DNA of 64,000 bases from CAZMGV01 sp964621525 [NCBI: uncultured bacterium] (GTDB lineage: Bacteria; JAGRBM01), in assembly GCA_964621525.1 (NCBI GenBank), contig CAZUMS010000005.1, positions 62,001-126,000 on the forward strand, given 5' to 3'. Shown here in pieces: positions 37,809 to 47,114 of this stretch. The notes under the pieces were generated by a model. It was not told the origin of the DNA and made no database searches. It worked only from the letters and a program-made list of their open reading frames with translations. Both the position numbers and the translations under genes were made by a program. How positions within the stretch are numbered: the stretch's first letter is position 1; each line of letters opens with the position of its first letter.

Positions 37809-38912
37809 ATGGCGTCCGAACTCGCTCTCGGTTTCAAGAACCGCGATTTCCGCAAAGAACCGCTGACCCGCGACGAAGCGGTGAAGGCGATCAACTTCGA
37901 ATCGAAGGAAGACCTCGAGCTTCTCTACGCGGCTTCGAGCCGGGTCCGGAGCGAGATGTTCGGCCAGAACGTCTCCGTCTGCACCATCGTCAACGCCAAG
38001 AGCGGCAACTGCTCCGAGGACTGCGGCTTCTGCGCCCAGAGCGCCTACTACCAGAAGGACACCGGCGTCACGACCTACCCGCTCATGTCCGCCGACGACA
38101 TCGTGAACGTCGCCTGGGAGCGCAAGGCCATCGGCGGCCGCGAATTCTCCATCGTCACTTCCGGTACCGGCGTCTACCGCAAGGAAGAGGTGGACACGCT
38201 GGTCGATGCGGTGAAGCGCGTGAACGACGAGGTGGGCATGGAAAGCTGCGCCTCCCTCGGCCTCATGAAGCGCGAGGATCTCCTCCGCCTCAAGGAAGCG
38301 GGCATGGTCCACTTTCATCACAACCTCGAGACGGCCCGGAGCCACTTCCACAACATCGTCACCACCCACAGCTTCGACGAGGAAGTCGAGACCGTGCGCA
38401 TGGCCAAGGAACTCGGCTTCGAGGTCTGCTGCGGCGGCATCTTCGGCATGGGCGAAAGCCGCGAGCAGCGCGTGGAGCTGATGGAGACGTTCCGCGACCT
38501 CGACGTGGATTCGATCCCGATCAACTTCCTGAACCCGATCAAGGGCACGAAGCTCGACCATCTCAAGCCGATGGAGGCCGAAGAAGCCCTCAAGGTCATC
38601 GCCGTCATGCGGCTCATGATGCCGGGCACGCCGTCGTTCGTCTGCGGCGGCCGCGAAGTGACCCTCGGCGCGCGCCAGGAGGAAATCTTCAGGGCCGGCG
38701 CGTCGGGCCTCATGATGGGCAACTACCTCACGACCTCGAACCGCAACTATCTGGACGACCGCACCATGATCTCCAGCCAGGGCCTCAGGATCTCGGACGA
38801 CGGCTGCCACGTGAAGACGAAGCAGCCCATGGATATCCAGAAACCCCAGAAGGAAGTCCGCCAGGCGGTCCCGAGCCAGAAGCTCTACCAGATCGAACGG
38901 CCGGCGAACTGA
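37809..38912 (+). CDS. bioB: Biotin synthase
   Basis: A 367-residue radical SAM enzyme that inserts sulfur into dethiobiotin. The [4Fe-4S] motif CxxxCxxC is at Cys68, Cys72 and Cys75 (GNCSEDCGFCAQS), followed by HHNLETARSHF and the YNHNLDT-like region, and the arginine of the [2Fe-2S] site lies in the C-terminal barrel (TPSFVCGGREVTLG region). AGGGGAG precedes ATG 37809. It heads the bioBFAD operon behind a BirA-type operator. Confidence 0.96.
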   Translation: MASELALGFKNRDFRKEPLTRDEAVKAINFESKEDLELLYAASSRVRSEMFGQNVSVCTIVNAKSGNCSEDCGFCAQSAYYQKDTGVTTYPLMSADDIVNVAWERKAIGGREFSIVTSGTGVYRKEEVDTLVDAVKRVNDEVGMESCASLGLMKREDLLRLKEAGMVHFHHNLETARSHFHNIVTTHSFDEEVETVRMAKELGFEVCCGGIFGMGESREQRVELMETFRDLDVDSIPINFLNPIKGTKLDHLKPMEAEEALKVIAVMRLMMPGTPSFVCGGREVTLGARQEEIFRAGASGLMMGNYLTTSNRNYLDDRTMISSQGLRISDDGCHVKTKQPMDIQKPQKEVRQAVPSQKLYQIERPAN

Positions 38913-38915
38913 CCC

Positions 38916-40148
38916 GTGCCGACGAGCAAGCCCGACGCCGGACCGGCCGCGGCCCAGTCCTTCGACGACTTTCTGTCGGCGGAGATCGGTCGCGTCCAGG
39001 CGGAGAACCGCTGGCGGTTCTTCCGTCCGGTGACGGGCCCGCAGGACGCGAGGGTCCGTGCGGCGGACCCGCGGGACGGCGTGGAGCGCGAGCTGCTCAT
39101 GCTCGCCTCCAACAACTACCTCGGCCTGGCGAATGACCCCAGGATAACCCGTGCCATCGCGGACGCGGCCATCGCGGACGGCGGCGGCTCGGGCGCTTCC
39201 CGGCACATCAGCGGATCCATGTCGCTGCACGAGACGCTGGAAAACCGTCTCGCCGCCTTCAAGGGAACCGAGGCCGCGGTTCTCTATAATACCGGCTACA
39301 TGGCGAACGTCGGGATCATCTCCGCCCTCGTGGGGCCGGAGGATGCCGTTTTCTCCGACGAGCTGAACCACGCCTCGATCATCGACGGCTGCCGGATGTC
39401 CGGCGCGGCAAAAGAGATTTACCGCCATTCCGACATGGCCGATCTCGAACGTCGCCTGTCGCGCTCCCGGGCCCGGCACAAGCTGGTTGTGACGGATGCC
39501 GTGTTCTCCATGGACGGAGACCTCGCGAAACTCCGCGAGATCGTGGACCTGGCCCGGCGGCATAACGCCTGGACCATGGTGGATGAAGCCCATGCGACCG
39601 GCGTATTCGGCCGCTCGGGGCGCGGGCTTGTCGACCATTTCGGCCTTACCGGGAAGATCGACGTCATCATGGGTACCCTCGGCAAGGCGCTGGGCGGGTT
39701 CGGAGCGTTCGCGGCAGGCTCCAGAAAGCTCGTCGATTTCCTCATCAACCGCTCCCGCATGCTGATCTTCACGACGGCGCTGCCCCCCGAGGTCTGCGCC
39801 GGTTCGCTCGCCGCCCTCGGCATTCTGGAACAAGAGCCCGAACGCATCGCCCGGCTGCACCAGCTCTCGGCGGGTTTCAGGGACCGGCTGAAGGAAGCGG
39901 GGCTCGACCTGTGCGGCAGCGTGACCCCCATCGTGCCGGTCAGGATCGGTCCCGAGGAGAAAACCCTCGCCATCGCCCGCGAGCTCTGGAACGAGGGGAT
40001 TTTCGCTATCGCCATCCGGCCGCCCACGGTTCCGGAAGGCACCTGCCGCATCCGGACCACCGTCATGGCCACCCATACGGAGGCAGACCTTGCGGGCGCC
40101 GCCGCCCGGATCGTCGCCGCGTGCCGCCGTCACGGAGTGATCCGCTGA
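38916..40148 (+). CDS. bioF: 8-amino-7-oxononanoate synthase
   Basis: A 410-residue PLP enzyme of the alpha-oxoamine synthase family that joins pimeloyl-thioester and alanine. LLMLASNNYLGLANDP, GSGASRHISGS, DELNHASIIDGC and the PLP-lysine segment DVIMGTLGKALGGFGAF are present. The GTG start at 38916 is only 3 nt after the bioB stop. Pattern alone cannot fully exclude 2-amino-3-ketobutyrate ligase, but the operon context decides for BioF. The N-terminal 30 residues are not conserved in the family. Confidence 0.93.
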   Translation: MPTSKPDAGPAAAQSFDDFLSAEIGRVQAENRWRFFRPVTGPQDARVRAADPRDGVERELLMLASNNYLGLANDPRITRAIADAAIADGGGSGASRHISGSMSLHETLENRLAAFKGTEAAVLYNTGYMANVGIISALVGPEDAVFSDELNHASIIDGCRMSGAAKEIYRHSDMADLERRLSRSRARHKLVVTDAVFSMDGDLAKLREIVDLARRHNAWTMVDEAHATGVFGRSGRGLVDHFGLTGKIDVIMGTLGKALGGFGAFAAGSRKLVDFLINRSRMLIFTTALPPEVCAGSLAALGILEQEPERIARLHQLSAGFRDRLKEAGLDLCGSVTPIVPVRIGPEEKTLAIARELWNEGIFAIAIRPPTVPEGTCRIRTTVMATHTEADLAGAAARIVAACRRHGVIR

Positions 40149-40149
40149 C

Positions 40150-41559
40150 ATGCCCGCCCGAAAGTCCCCCCGGGCGAAGCTGAGCCCGAAGGAAACCCGC
40201 GCCCGCCGGTATATCGCGAGCGACCTCAGGAACATCTGGCACCCCTTCACGCAGATGCGGGAATGGGAATCCGAGGAACCGCTCATCATCGAGCGGGGCA
40301 AGGGGTCGTGGCTCTACGACGTGCGGGGCCGGAAATACCTGGACGGCGTGTCCTCCCTCTGGTGCACGGTCCACGGCCATAACCACCCGGTCATTAACCG
40401 GGCCATGAACCGCCAGATCGGCAAGGTCGCCCATTCGACGATGCTGGGGCTCTCGAACGCCCCGGCGGTCGACCTTGCGGAAAAACTGGTGAAGATCGCC
40501 CCGCCCGGTCTCACCCGGGTTTTCTACTCCGACTCCGGATCCACCGCGGCCGAGATCGCCCTCAAGATGGCATTCCAGTATTCGCGCCTCACCCGCGGGG
40601 CGGACACGAAAAAGACAAAATTCCTCACCCTGACCAATGCCTATCACGGCGACACCATCGGCAGCGTGTCGGCCGGCGGCATCGACCTCTTCCACGAAAT
40701 CTTCCGGCCGATGCTGTTTGAAACCGTCCGGGCGAAGGGACCCTACAAATTCAGGAACCCCTGGCCCGGCGAGGATCACGACCGCGCCTGCCTGCGGGAG
40801 CTCGAAGCGAAGGCCGAAAAGCACCGCGACGAACTCTGCGCCATCGTCATCGAGCCAGTGGTTCAGGGCGCCGCCGGCATGTATCTCCAGCCGAAGGGTT
40901 ATCTGAAACTCGCCCGCGAACTCGCCGACCGGTACGGCCTCCTTCTCATCTTCGATGAAGTGGCCACGGGATTCGGCCGCACCGGCACGATGTTCGCCTG
41001 CGAGAAGGAGGGCGTCGCGCCGGACCTCCTCTGCATCGCCAAGGGTCTTTCCGGAGGCTACTTGCCGGTGGCCGCGACCCTGGCGGCGGAGAAGATCTAC
41101 GACGCCTTCAAGGGCCGCTACGACGAGTTCAAGACCTTCTTCCACGGGCACACGTTTACCGGCAATCCTGTGGCCTGCGCCGCCGCCTGCGCTTCCATCG
41201 ACCTGTTCGATAAGGAAGAGACGCTGGCGAAGCTCCAGCCGAAGATCGAACAGCTTTCCCGGCGGCTCGCCGTCATCTCCCGCCACCCCCATGTGGGCGA
41301 CATCCGGCAGGCGGGTTTCATGGCAGGGGTCGAACTCGTCCCCGACCGGCGCGATCCCGCCCGCGAATACCTGCCGTCCCAGCGGATAGGACACCGGGTC
41401 ACGCGCTACGCCCGCACAAAGGGCGTCATCACCCGGCCGCTGGGCAACACGCTGATCTTCATGCCGCCGCTTTCCATCAAGGCGGGCGAGCTGGACCTCC
41501 TCTGCGATGTCGTGTTCGAGGGGCTGGACCGCGTGACCCGCGAGGCCGAGGGCGAATGA
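40150..41559 (+). CDS. bioA: Adenosylmethionine-8-amino-7-oxononanoate aminotransferase
   Basis: A 469-residue class III aminotransferase that makes 7,8-diaminopelargonate. IWHPFTQMREW at the N-terminus is the BioA signature (substrate-binding Trp and Tyr region); FYSDSGSTAAEIALKMA, ANAYHGDT-like TNAYHGDTIGS, and LIFDEVATGFGRTG precede the PLP-lysine in CIAKGLSGGYLPVAATL. The start is 1 nt after the bioF stop, and its end overlaps bioD by 4 nt. Confidence 0.96.
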   Translation: MPARKSPRAKLSPKETRARRYIASDLRNIWHPFTQMREWESEEPLIIERGKGSWLYDVRGRKYLDGVSSLWCTVHGHNHPVINRAMNRQIGKVAHSTMLGLSNAPAVDLAEKLVKIAPPGLTRVFYSDSGSTAAEIALKMAFQYSRLTRGADTKKTKFLTLTNAYHGDTIGSVSAGGIDLFHEIFRPMLFETVRAKGPYKFRNPWPGEDHDRACLRELEAKAEKHRDELCAIVIEPVVQGAAGMYLQPKGYLKLARELADRYGLLLIFDEVATGFGRTGTMFACEKEGVAPDLLCIAKGLSGGYLPVAATLAAEKIYDAFKGRYDEFKTFFHGHTFTGNPVACAAACASIDLFDKEETLAKLQPKIEQLSRRLAVISRHPHVGDIRQAGFMAGVELVPDRRDPAREYLPSQRIGHRVTRYARTKGVITRPLGNTLIFMPPLSIKAGELDLLCDVVFEGLDRVTREAEGE

Positions 41560-42278
41560 GCGCAAAGACGTTCTTTGTCACCGGCACCGACACGGGCGTC
41601 GGCAAGACGCTGGTTAGCTGCGGACTTGTCTGGTTCCTCCGGGATCTCGGCAAGAAGGTCGCCGCCATGAAACCCGTCGAGACGGGCTGTACGGAACACC
41701 GGGGAGCACTGCTCGCCGAGGACGCCTCGCGGCTCTCGGACGCCTGCCAGTATCAGGGCCCCATCGACGATATCTGCCCTTACCGGTTCCGGCTGCCGCT
41801 TTCTCCGGAGGCTGCCGCCCGGGCCGAGGGCCGCAAGATCGACCTCAACCGGATCCTGGACGCCCACGCGAAGCTCGCCGCCGGCGCCGATTATGTGATC
41901 GTCGAGGGGGCCGGGGGCCTGCTCGTCCCGCTCACCGAAAAAATGGACACGGCCGGCCTCATCGGACGGCTCAAGGCGAAAGTGATCCTGGTCGCGGGCT
42001 CCCGGATCGGCTGTATCAATCATACGCTTCTCACGCTCGAGGCACTGGACCGGCGGGGTCTCAAGACGGCCGCTGTGATCCTGAACCGGATCGGAGCGCC
42101 CGAGGACCCGTCGCTTGCCTCCAATCTCGAGGACATCCGGGCCCGGACGAAAATCCCTGTGCTCGGGGAAATCCCCAGGTTATCCGGAGAAATCGGTGCT
42201 TTCCGGCGGCAACATTATCTCGAAACGGTCCGCTCCGCTCTGGACGTGGATGCCCTCAAGCGGATATTCGGAACCTGA
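41556..42278 (+). CDS. bioD: Dethiobiotin synthetase
   Basis: A 240-residue ATP-dependent carboxylase that closes the ureido ring of dethiobiotin. The P-loop TGTDTGVGKTLVSCGL, the substrate Lys and Thr in MKPVETGC, and VEGAGGLLVPL are visible. It starts inside the end of bioA (ATGA). No bioC, bioH or other pimelate-supply gene is in the window. Confidence 0.95.
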   Translation: MSAKTFFVTGTDTGVGKTLVSCGLVWFLRDLGKKVAAMKPVETGCTEHRGALLAEDASRLSDACQYQGPIDDICPYRFRLPLSPEAAARAEGRKIDLNRILDAHAKLAAGADYVIVEGAGGLLVPLTEKMDTAGLIGRLKAKVILVAGSRIGCINHTLLTLEALDRRGLKTAAVILNRIGAPEDPSLASNLEDIRARTKIPVLGEIPRLSGEIGAFRRQHYLETVRSALDVDALKRIFGT

Positions 42279-42292
42279 GGTTTTTCCCGTCC

Positions 42293-43753
42293 GTGCCGCA
42301 GGCGATCCTTCACAATTCGCTGTTCCAGACGAAGGTCATCGACGAAGCCGGGGCGCGCACTGTGCTCCCCGAAGGTCCCGTCGATTTCTTCCGGGCCATC
42401 GGGTTTCCGGATCTTGAGCCTGTGCCCGAGAGCGAGCGGCCGTCCCAGCTCCGTTTCGAGGCCCTCGCCCGGTCGGGCGGCGAGCCGGTGGCCTGGCTTG
42501 CCGAGTGGTCCGGCCTGCCGGAGGACGAGTTCCCGAAGAACGGTTTTTCCGGAAGGGAACAGGCGCTCGGGCGCGCCCTCGAGCGGGGGGTCCAGTGGCT
42601 GCTCCTCGTTTCCAGGCTGAAGCTGGAAGTTTTCAACCTCGCTGCGGCCGACCCCGAAGCCTGCACCCTCGTTCTGGACCGGCGCCATATCTCCAGGGCG
42701 GCCGCCTCCATCGGCGCCACGCATGCAGAGTCCGGCGGCCCATGGGAGCTCGGCCTGCTGCCGGCGGCGAAACCGCAGGGCCCGGCGGGGCTCGAGCCCC
42801 TGCTCGAACTTGCCGGAGGCGTGGAACGGGTGCTCGTCGCCGGAGAGTTCCTCTCGTCCGAAATCCGGCCGCTCGTCTGCCGCCTCCGGAAGAACGCCCT
42901 GCGGAACTCCATCCATCCGCTGCTCGTCGTCACCCGCCGGGAGTTCCCCGACCGGTTCGACGAAGCCTGCCTGCCCGTGAGCGCCGCAAGGCCCCGGGAA
43001 CGGATCGGCCAGGTGCGGCTCCTCGCCGGCGAGCCGGGGCTCCATGCCTTCGTGACCGAGCTGTCCCGGGACCCCAGTGCTCCGCGGCCGCGCGCACTTC
43101 TCAACCAGCAGATGAGCTTCCTCGAAATCCTGTTCGCCGAACAGCTCCAGCTCCTCGGCACGGACCTCACGCTGCTGTCGCTGGGCCCCACCTCCACGAA
43201 CCGGGGAGCCAAGCGCCGCCTCGAGCTCGGCCTCACGCGCTTCAAGGACGTGGCGAATCTCTGGCTCGCCGTGCGACTCGGAGCGCGGCTCCGGCCGGGA
43301 GCAATCGCTAACGTCATCGACGCACTGGATGGGGACAGCGACGATTTCCTCGCACGGCTGAAGTCTGTGCAGCCGCACATCGACCGTCTGCTGAAAAAAC
43401 ATCCCATTGCTCACGTCGAGCTCGAGGTGCCGGAGGTCTATGTCCAGAACGGACGGCCCCGCCACGATCCCGGTTTTCACCTGATCGCCACGGGCATTAC
43501 CCAGCGGAAGGCCGCCCGGCAGGCCCTCGTGCGGCTCGCGGGCATCACTCAGGATGCGGACGATCCTACGGACGAGGACCTGCTTCTGGCCGTCCTGGAC
43601 CGCCATGACCCGATGCTGTCTGCGAGCGGAGTCATCGCCATCCGGGCAAAGGCGCCGTCAGACGGTGTGGCTCAAAAAGCCCGTTCGCTGTTTTCGCTCG
43701 GTCTTCGCCCCGGCGGCCCCGATGGCTGGGTGCTGTTCGAACGTACTCGCTGA
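42293..43753 (+). CDS. Hypothetical protein downstream of bioD
   Basis: A 486-residue soluble protein that I do not recognise. The GTG start at 42293 is 14 nt after bioD, so it probably belongs to the biotin operon transcript. It is Arg/Leu-rich without membrane helix, signal peptide or known nucleotide-binding motif. An N-terminal alpha/beta-like region (VDFFRAIGFPDLEPVPESERPS) is followed by mixed regions and a helical C-terminal half. There is a single Cys cluster of no clear type. Its stop lies 3 nt from the convergent permease gene. Confidence 0.75.
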   Translation: MPQAILHNSLFQTKVIDEAGARTVLPEGPVDFFRAIGFPDLEPVPESERPSQLRFEALARSGGEPVAWLAEWSGLPEDEFPKNGFSGREQALGRALERGVQWLLLVSRLKLEVFNLAAADPEACTLVLDRRHISRAAASIGATHAESGGPWELGLLPAAKPQGPAGLEPLLELAGGVERVLVAGEFLSSEIRPLVCRLRKNALRNSIHPLLVVTRREFPDRFDEACLPVSAARPRERIGQVRLLAGEPGLHAFVTELSRDPSAPRPRALLNQQMSFLEILFAEQLQLLGTDLTLLSLGPTSTNRGAKRRLELGLTRFKDVANLWLAVRLGARLRPGAIANVIDALDGDSDDFLARLKSVQPHIDRLLKKHPIAHVELEVPEVYVQNGRPRHDPGFHLIATGITQRKAARQALVRLAGITQDADDPTDEDLLLAVLDRHDPMLSASGVIAIRAKAPSDGVAQKARSLFSLGLRPGGPDGWVLFERTR

Positions 43754-43756
43754 AAG

Positions 43757-44572
43757 TCAGCCCGCCCGTCCCGTTTTCCGTTCGTAGTGCCGCCGGACTT
43801 CCTCGGCAAGGGAGTTCATCGCCCAGACGGCGAGCGCGACGGCGGCGGCGGGGAAGAAGAACAGGTGCGGAAACCCCCGGATCGCCCGCCAGCCGGCGGA
43901 AGCGAGCGTGCCCCAGCTCGTCCCCCAGGGATCGAACGGATCGTTGATCCCGAGTCCGATGAAGGAAAGCGAGCTTTCCGTGAGTATGCTCGACGCCGTG
44001 AGCAGCGCGAACACGACGATCAGGGTCGCCCGCAGGTTCGGGAGCAGATGGTTCCAGACAAGCCGCGGGAGTCCTGCCCCCACTACCTGTGCCGATTCCC
44101 AGAACGGCTCATGACGGAGTTTTCGCGTCTCGCCGTACACGAGCCGGGCCAATTTGGGCCAGGAGACGAGCCCGATGGCGAACCCCATACCTGTGACCGA
44201 ATTCCCCACGATCTGCGCCAGCAGGATCACGATGAGAATGTCCGGAACCGACACGAACAGGTCCACACCCCGGAGCGTCCATTCGCTGAGGTTCCTGCCC
44301 GAAAGCCCCGCACCGATCCCCACGGCAAGGCCGATGAACAGCGTCACCGAGGCGCCGAGCAGCCCCACGGCCACTGACACACGGCAGCCGTAGAGCACGC
44401 GGCTCAGGAGGTCGCGCCCGAGTTCATCCGTCCCCATGAGATGACCGGCACCGGGGGCGAGCAGCGTCCGGGTCTCATAGAGACCCGAGGGCGGGTGCGG
44501 CGCGATCCACGGGGCCAGCAGCCCCGCCAGAACGATCAGGCCGGTCACGGCGGCGAGGATCTTCAGCTTCAT
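43757..44572 (-). CDS. Dpp/Opp-type ABC transporter permease (DppC-like)
   Basis: A 271-residue permease with an N-terminal helix, the substrate-family segment LGTDELGRDLLSR in the form HLMGTDELGRDLLSRVLYG, about six helices and a binding-protein-dependent transport motif (ETRKLRHEPFWESAQVVGAGLPRLVWNHLLPN, an EAA loop). ATG 44572 overlaps the stop of the DppB-like gene by 4 nt. It forms the membrane channel with that protein; no ATPase gene follows in this window. Confidence 0.9.
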   Translation of the reverse strand: MKLKILAAVTGLIVLAGLLAPWIAPHPPSGLYETRTLLAPGAGHLMGTDELGRDLLSRVLYGCRVSVAVGLLGASVTLFIGLAVGIGAGLSGRNLSEWTLRGVDLFVSVPDILIVILLAQIVGNSVTGMGFAIGLVSWPKLARLVYGETRKLRHEPFWESAQVVGAGLPRLVWNHLLPNLRATLIVVFALLTASSILTESSLSFIGLGINDPFDPWGTSWGTLASAGWRAIRGFPHLFFFPAAAVALAVWAMNSLAEEVRRHYERKTGRAG

Positions 44573-45516
44573 CGGCCGCCCTCCCCCGTGTCCGCCGCCG
44601 GACGGGGATCGATCCACAGGGCCAGCCAGTCGGAGAGCGTGTTGGCGGCGATCAGCACCGTCGCGAAGAAAACACTCGCCCCGAGGACCGCCGTGTAATC
44701 CCGGTCCAGAACCGAGGCGACGAACTGCCAGCCCATGCCGGGGACGGCGAAGATCTTCTCGACGACGAAACTGCCCGTAAGTAGCGTCGCAAACACCGGA
44801 CCCAGGTACGCCAGCACTCCATGGAGCGCATTTGGCAGCGTATGAACGGCAATCAGCCGGAACGCGGGCAGCCCTTTCGCCCGCCCCGTGCGGACGTAAT
44901 GACTCTGCAGGGCCTCCAGCATGGCCGTTCGGACCAGTATCGCCAGGTTTCCGGCCAGCGGAAGCGCGAGCGTCAGCGCCGGCAGGACCGCCTGCGCGGG
45001 ACTCCCCCACTGGGCGGGCGGGAGCCACCGGAGCCGGAAGGCAAACACATAGACGAGCAGCCCTCCGATCAGGAACTTCGGCACGGCGATGAGCAGCGAC
45101 GAAAGCATGAGCCCCAGCCGGTCCCACCAGCGCAGGTCCGCCGACGAGGAACAGGCTGCGCCCGTGACACCGATGACGAGGGCAAGCCCCGCCCCGATGA
45201 CGAAAGCCGTGAGTCCGAGACTGACCGATACCGGCGCGGCCTCCAGCAGGATGTCCCGTACGGGCCGGTCCCTGAACTTGAGCGAAACACCGAAGTCGAA
45301 CGTGAGCGTTCCGCCCACGAAAGCCCACCACTGCTCGGCCACAGAGCCGGACAGCCGGTACCGTTCCTCCAGGTTCTTGAGCACCGCCTCGGGGAGCTTG
45401 CGCTCCCCTTCGAAGGGATTTCCCGGGACGGCCCGCATGAGGAAGAAGCAGAGCGAAGCCACCGCCAGCAGCTGCAGCGGCAGGAACAGGAGCCGTCCCA
45501 TGAGGCGTCTGTTCAC
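44569..45516 (-). CDS. Dpp/Opp-type ABC transporter permease (DppB-like)
   Basis: A 315-residue permease: N-terminal helix (LLFLPLQLLAVASLCFFLM), the AVPGNPF motif of DppB/OppB, about six helices and an EAA-type loop (ALQSHYVRTGRAKGLPAFRLIAVHTLPNAL). It pairs with the DppC-like protein encoded downstream, with which it overlaps by 4 nt, and with the family 5 binding protein encoded upstream (also 4-nt overlap). Confidence 0.92.
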   Translation of the reverse strand: MNRRLMGRLLFLPLQLLAVASLCFFLMRAVPGNPFEGERKLPEAVLKNLEERYRLSGSVAEQWWAFVGGTLTFDFGVSLKFRDRPVRDILLEAAPVSVSLGLTAFVIGAGLALVIGVTGAACSSSADLRWWDRLGLMLSSLLIAVPKFLIGGLLVYVFAFRLRWLPPAQWGSPAQAVLPALTLALPLAGNLAILVRTAMLEALQSHYVRTGRAKGLPAFRLIAVHTLPNALHGVLAYLGPVFATLLTGSFVVEKIFAVPGMGWQFVASVLDRDYTAVLGASVFFATVLIAANTLSDWLALWIDPRPAADTGEGGR

Positions 45517-47114
45517 CGGCGGCCTCCCCCCGGCGTAAAGCCGACCGGAAAGAGCCGTAGCCGGGCGAAGCCGTCGTATTCGAAACCGCTCACGCCGGGG
45601 GCATGTACGGTATTCTCCGACGTGAAGAACAGCGGCACGATGGCCGCCGTATCCACGAGCAGCATTTCCTGGAGCCGGTCGTAGTCCGCCCGGCGGGAAA
45701 TGGGATCCGGATTCATGGACGCTTTGGCCACCAGCGCATCGTACTCGACGCTCGACCAGCGGGTGAAGTTGTTGCCGGACGCCCCCGTGAACAGGTTCAT
45801 GAAGTTATCCGGGTCCGGGTAATCGGCCCCCCAACCCATGCGGTACATCTGCGGCGGGTTTTCGCGAAGTTCCGTGAGATACACCTTCCACTCCACCGTA
45901 CGGAGTTCCACCTCGATGTTCAGCTCGCGCCGGAGCAGCGACTGGACGATCTGGGCCACCAGCAGGTGGATATCCGCCTGATTGAAGTGCAGCTCGATCT
46001 TCGGGAAACCCTTGCCGCCGGGGTAGCCGGCCTCGGCAAGAAGCTTTCTCGCCAGTTCGGGATCGAACCGGAGCCCCGCGTCCGGGTTGTGAGCGAACAT
46101 TCCCGGCGGGATCCAGCTCGTCCCGCCCCGCTCGCCAGAAAGCAGCACCCGGTCGAACGCCCTCCGGTCGATGGCATGGCCGATGGCCCGCCGAACCCGG
46201 ACATCGTTCACGGGAGGACGCTCCGTGTTGAATCCGTAGTAGTAGCCCCGGAGCTGGGGCGTCCGGCGGTAGTTCGGGTGCTTCGACATCTCCTTCACGT
46301 CGATCCCGGCGAGCGAATAGTTGTCGATGATGTCGAGCATCCCCCGGTCGAACAGGGCGAGCCCGGCCGTCGGGTCGTTCACCATGATCATCCGTACCCG
46401 TTTCGTGGGCGCGACTCCCCGGTAATAACGGGGGTTCGCTTCCAGAACGATGTGCGAGTCGTGCCGCCACTCCTTCAGGAGGTAGGCTCCGCTGGAGACG
46501 TACCGCCCGGCTTCGGTCCAGCCCGGCTGCGAAACCACATCTTCGCGGACCGGATAGGTGATCTCGAACGCACAAATGGAGAGGAAATAGGCGACCGGGT
46601 TCGCAAGCCGGACCTCGAATGTCCGGTCATCGAGTGCTTTCACCCCCAGCCGCCCCAGGCCCGCCATCTCTTTCTGGTTGATCGCCTTCGCGTTCTCCAC
46701 GTCATAGAGAAGATAGGCATAATCCGACGCTGTTTCGGGGTCGATCAGCCGCTTCCAGGCAAACTCATAGTCATGGGCCGTGAGCGGCTTTCCGTCGGAC
46801 CACTGAAGACCTTCACGGAGGTGGAACACGTACCGGTGTCCGCCATCCAGCACCTCCCACCGCTCCGCCATTCCCGGCACCGGCCGGTAGTCCCGGTCGT
46901 ATTCGACGAGCCCCGACATGAGGTTGGCAATGACGTTGAAGGAGACGTGATCGGTGGCCTTAGCCGGGTCGAGCGTGGGCGGCTCGGTGGCGATGTTGAC
47001 GATCAGCGTGTCCGGGTCCCGGGGCATCTGGCAGGCAATCCCTGCCGCAAGCATGCCCGCGAGCAGCAGCCCGGCCCCTGCCCGCGGGAACCGCCTACCG
47101 GACCTCGAACTCAT
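45513..47114 (-). CDS. Family 5 extracellular solute-binding lipoprotein
   Basis: A 533-residue ABC binding protein (SBP_bac_5; DppA/OppA type). The N-terminus has a signal with lipobox-like end AAGIAC, followed by TLIVNIATEPPTLDPAKATD and the family motif WEVLDGGHRYVFHLREGLQWSDGKPLTAHDYEFAWKR. Family members bind peptides, nickel, or oligosaccharides; the neighbouring GH2 glycosidase suggests a glycan ligand, by inference. Its first 20 nt overlap the end of the GH2 gene. Confidence 0.92.
   Translation of the reverse strand: MSSRSGRRFPRAGAGLLLAGMLAAGIACQMPRDPDTLIVNIATEPPTLDPAKATDHVSFNVIANLMSGLVEYDRDYRPVPGMAERWEVLDGGHRYVFHLREGLQWSDGKPLTAHDYEFAWKRLIDPETASDYAYLLYDVENAKAINQKEMAGLGRLGVKALDDRTFEVRLANPVAYFLSICAFEITYPVREDVVSQPGWTEAGRYVSSGAYLLKEWRHDSHIVLEANPRYYRGVAPTKRVRMIMVNDPTAGLALFDRGMLDIIDNYSLAGIDVKEMSKHPNYRRTPQLRGYYYGFNTERPPVNDVRVRRAIGHAIDRRAFDRVLLSGERGGTSWIPPGMFAHNPDAGLRFDPELARKLLAEAGYPGGKGFPKIELHFNQADIHLLVAQIVQSLLRRELNIEVELRTVEWKVYLTELRENPPQMYRMGWGADYPDPDNFMNLFTGASGNNFTRWSSVEYDALVAKASMNPDPISRRADYDRLQEMLLVDTAAIVPLFFTSENTVHAPGVSGFEYDGFARLRLFPVGFTPGGGRR

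Noticed and set aside
37770-40301. Very long minus-strand open frame (843 codons) opposite bioB and bioF
   Set aside because: The plus strand encodes unmistakable bioB and bioF; the His/Asp-rich translation is typical of antisense to GC-rich genes.
44573-45331. In-frame N-terminal extension of the DppC-like gene (253 codons)
   Set aside because: It overlaps dppB in another frame and reads as low-complexity Arg/Gly-rich sequence; ATG 44572 gives a normal permease.
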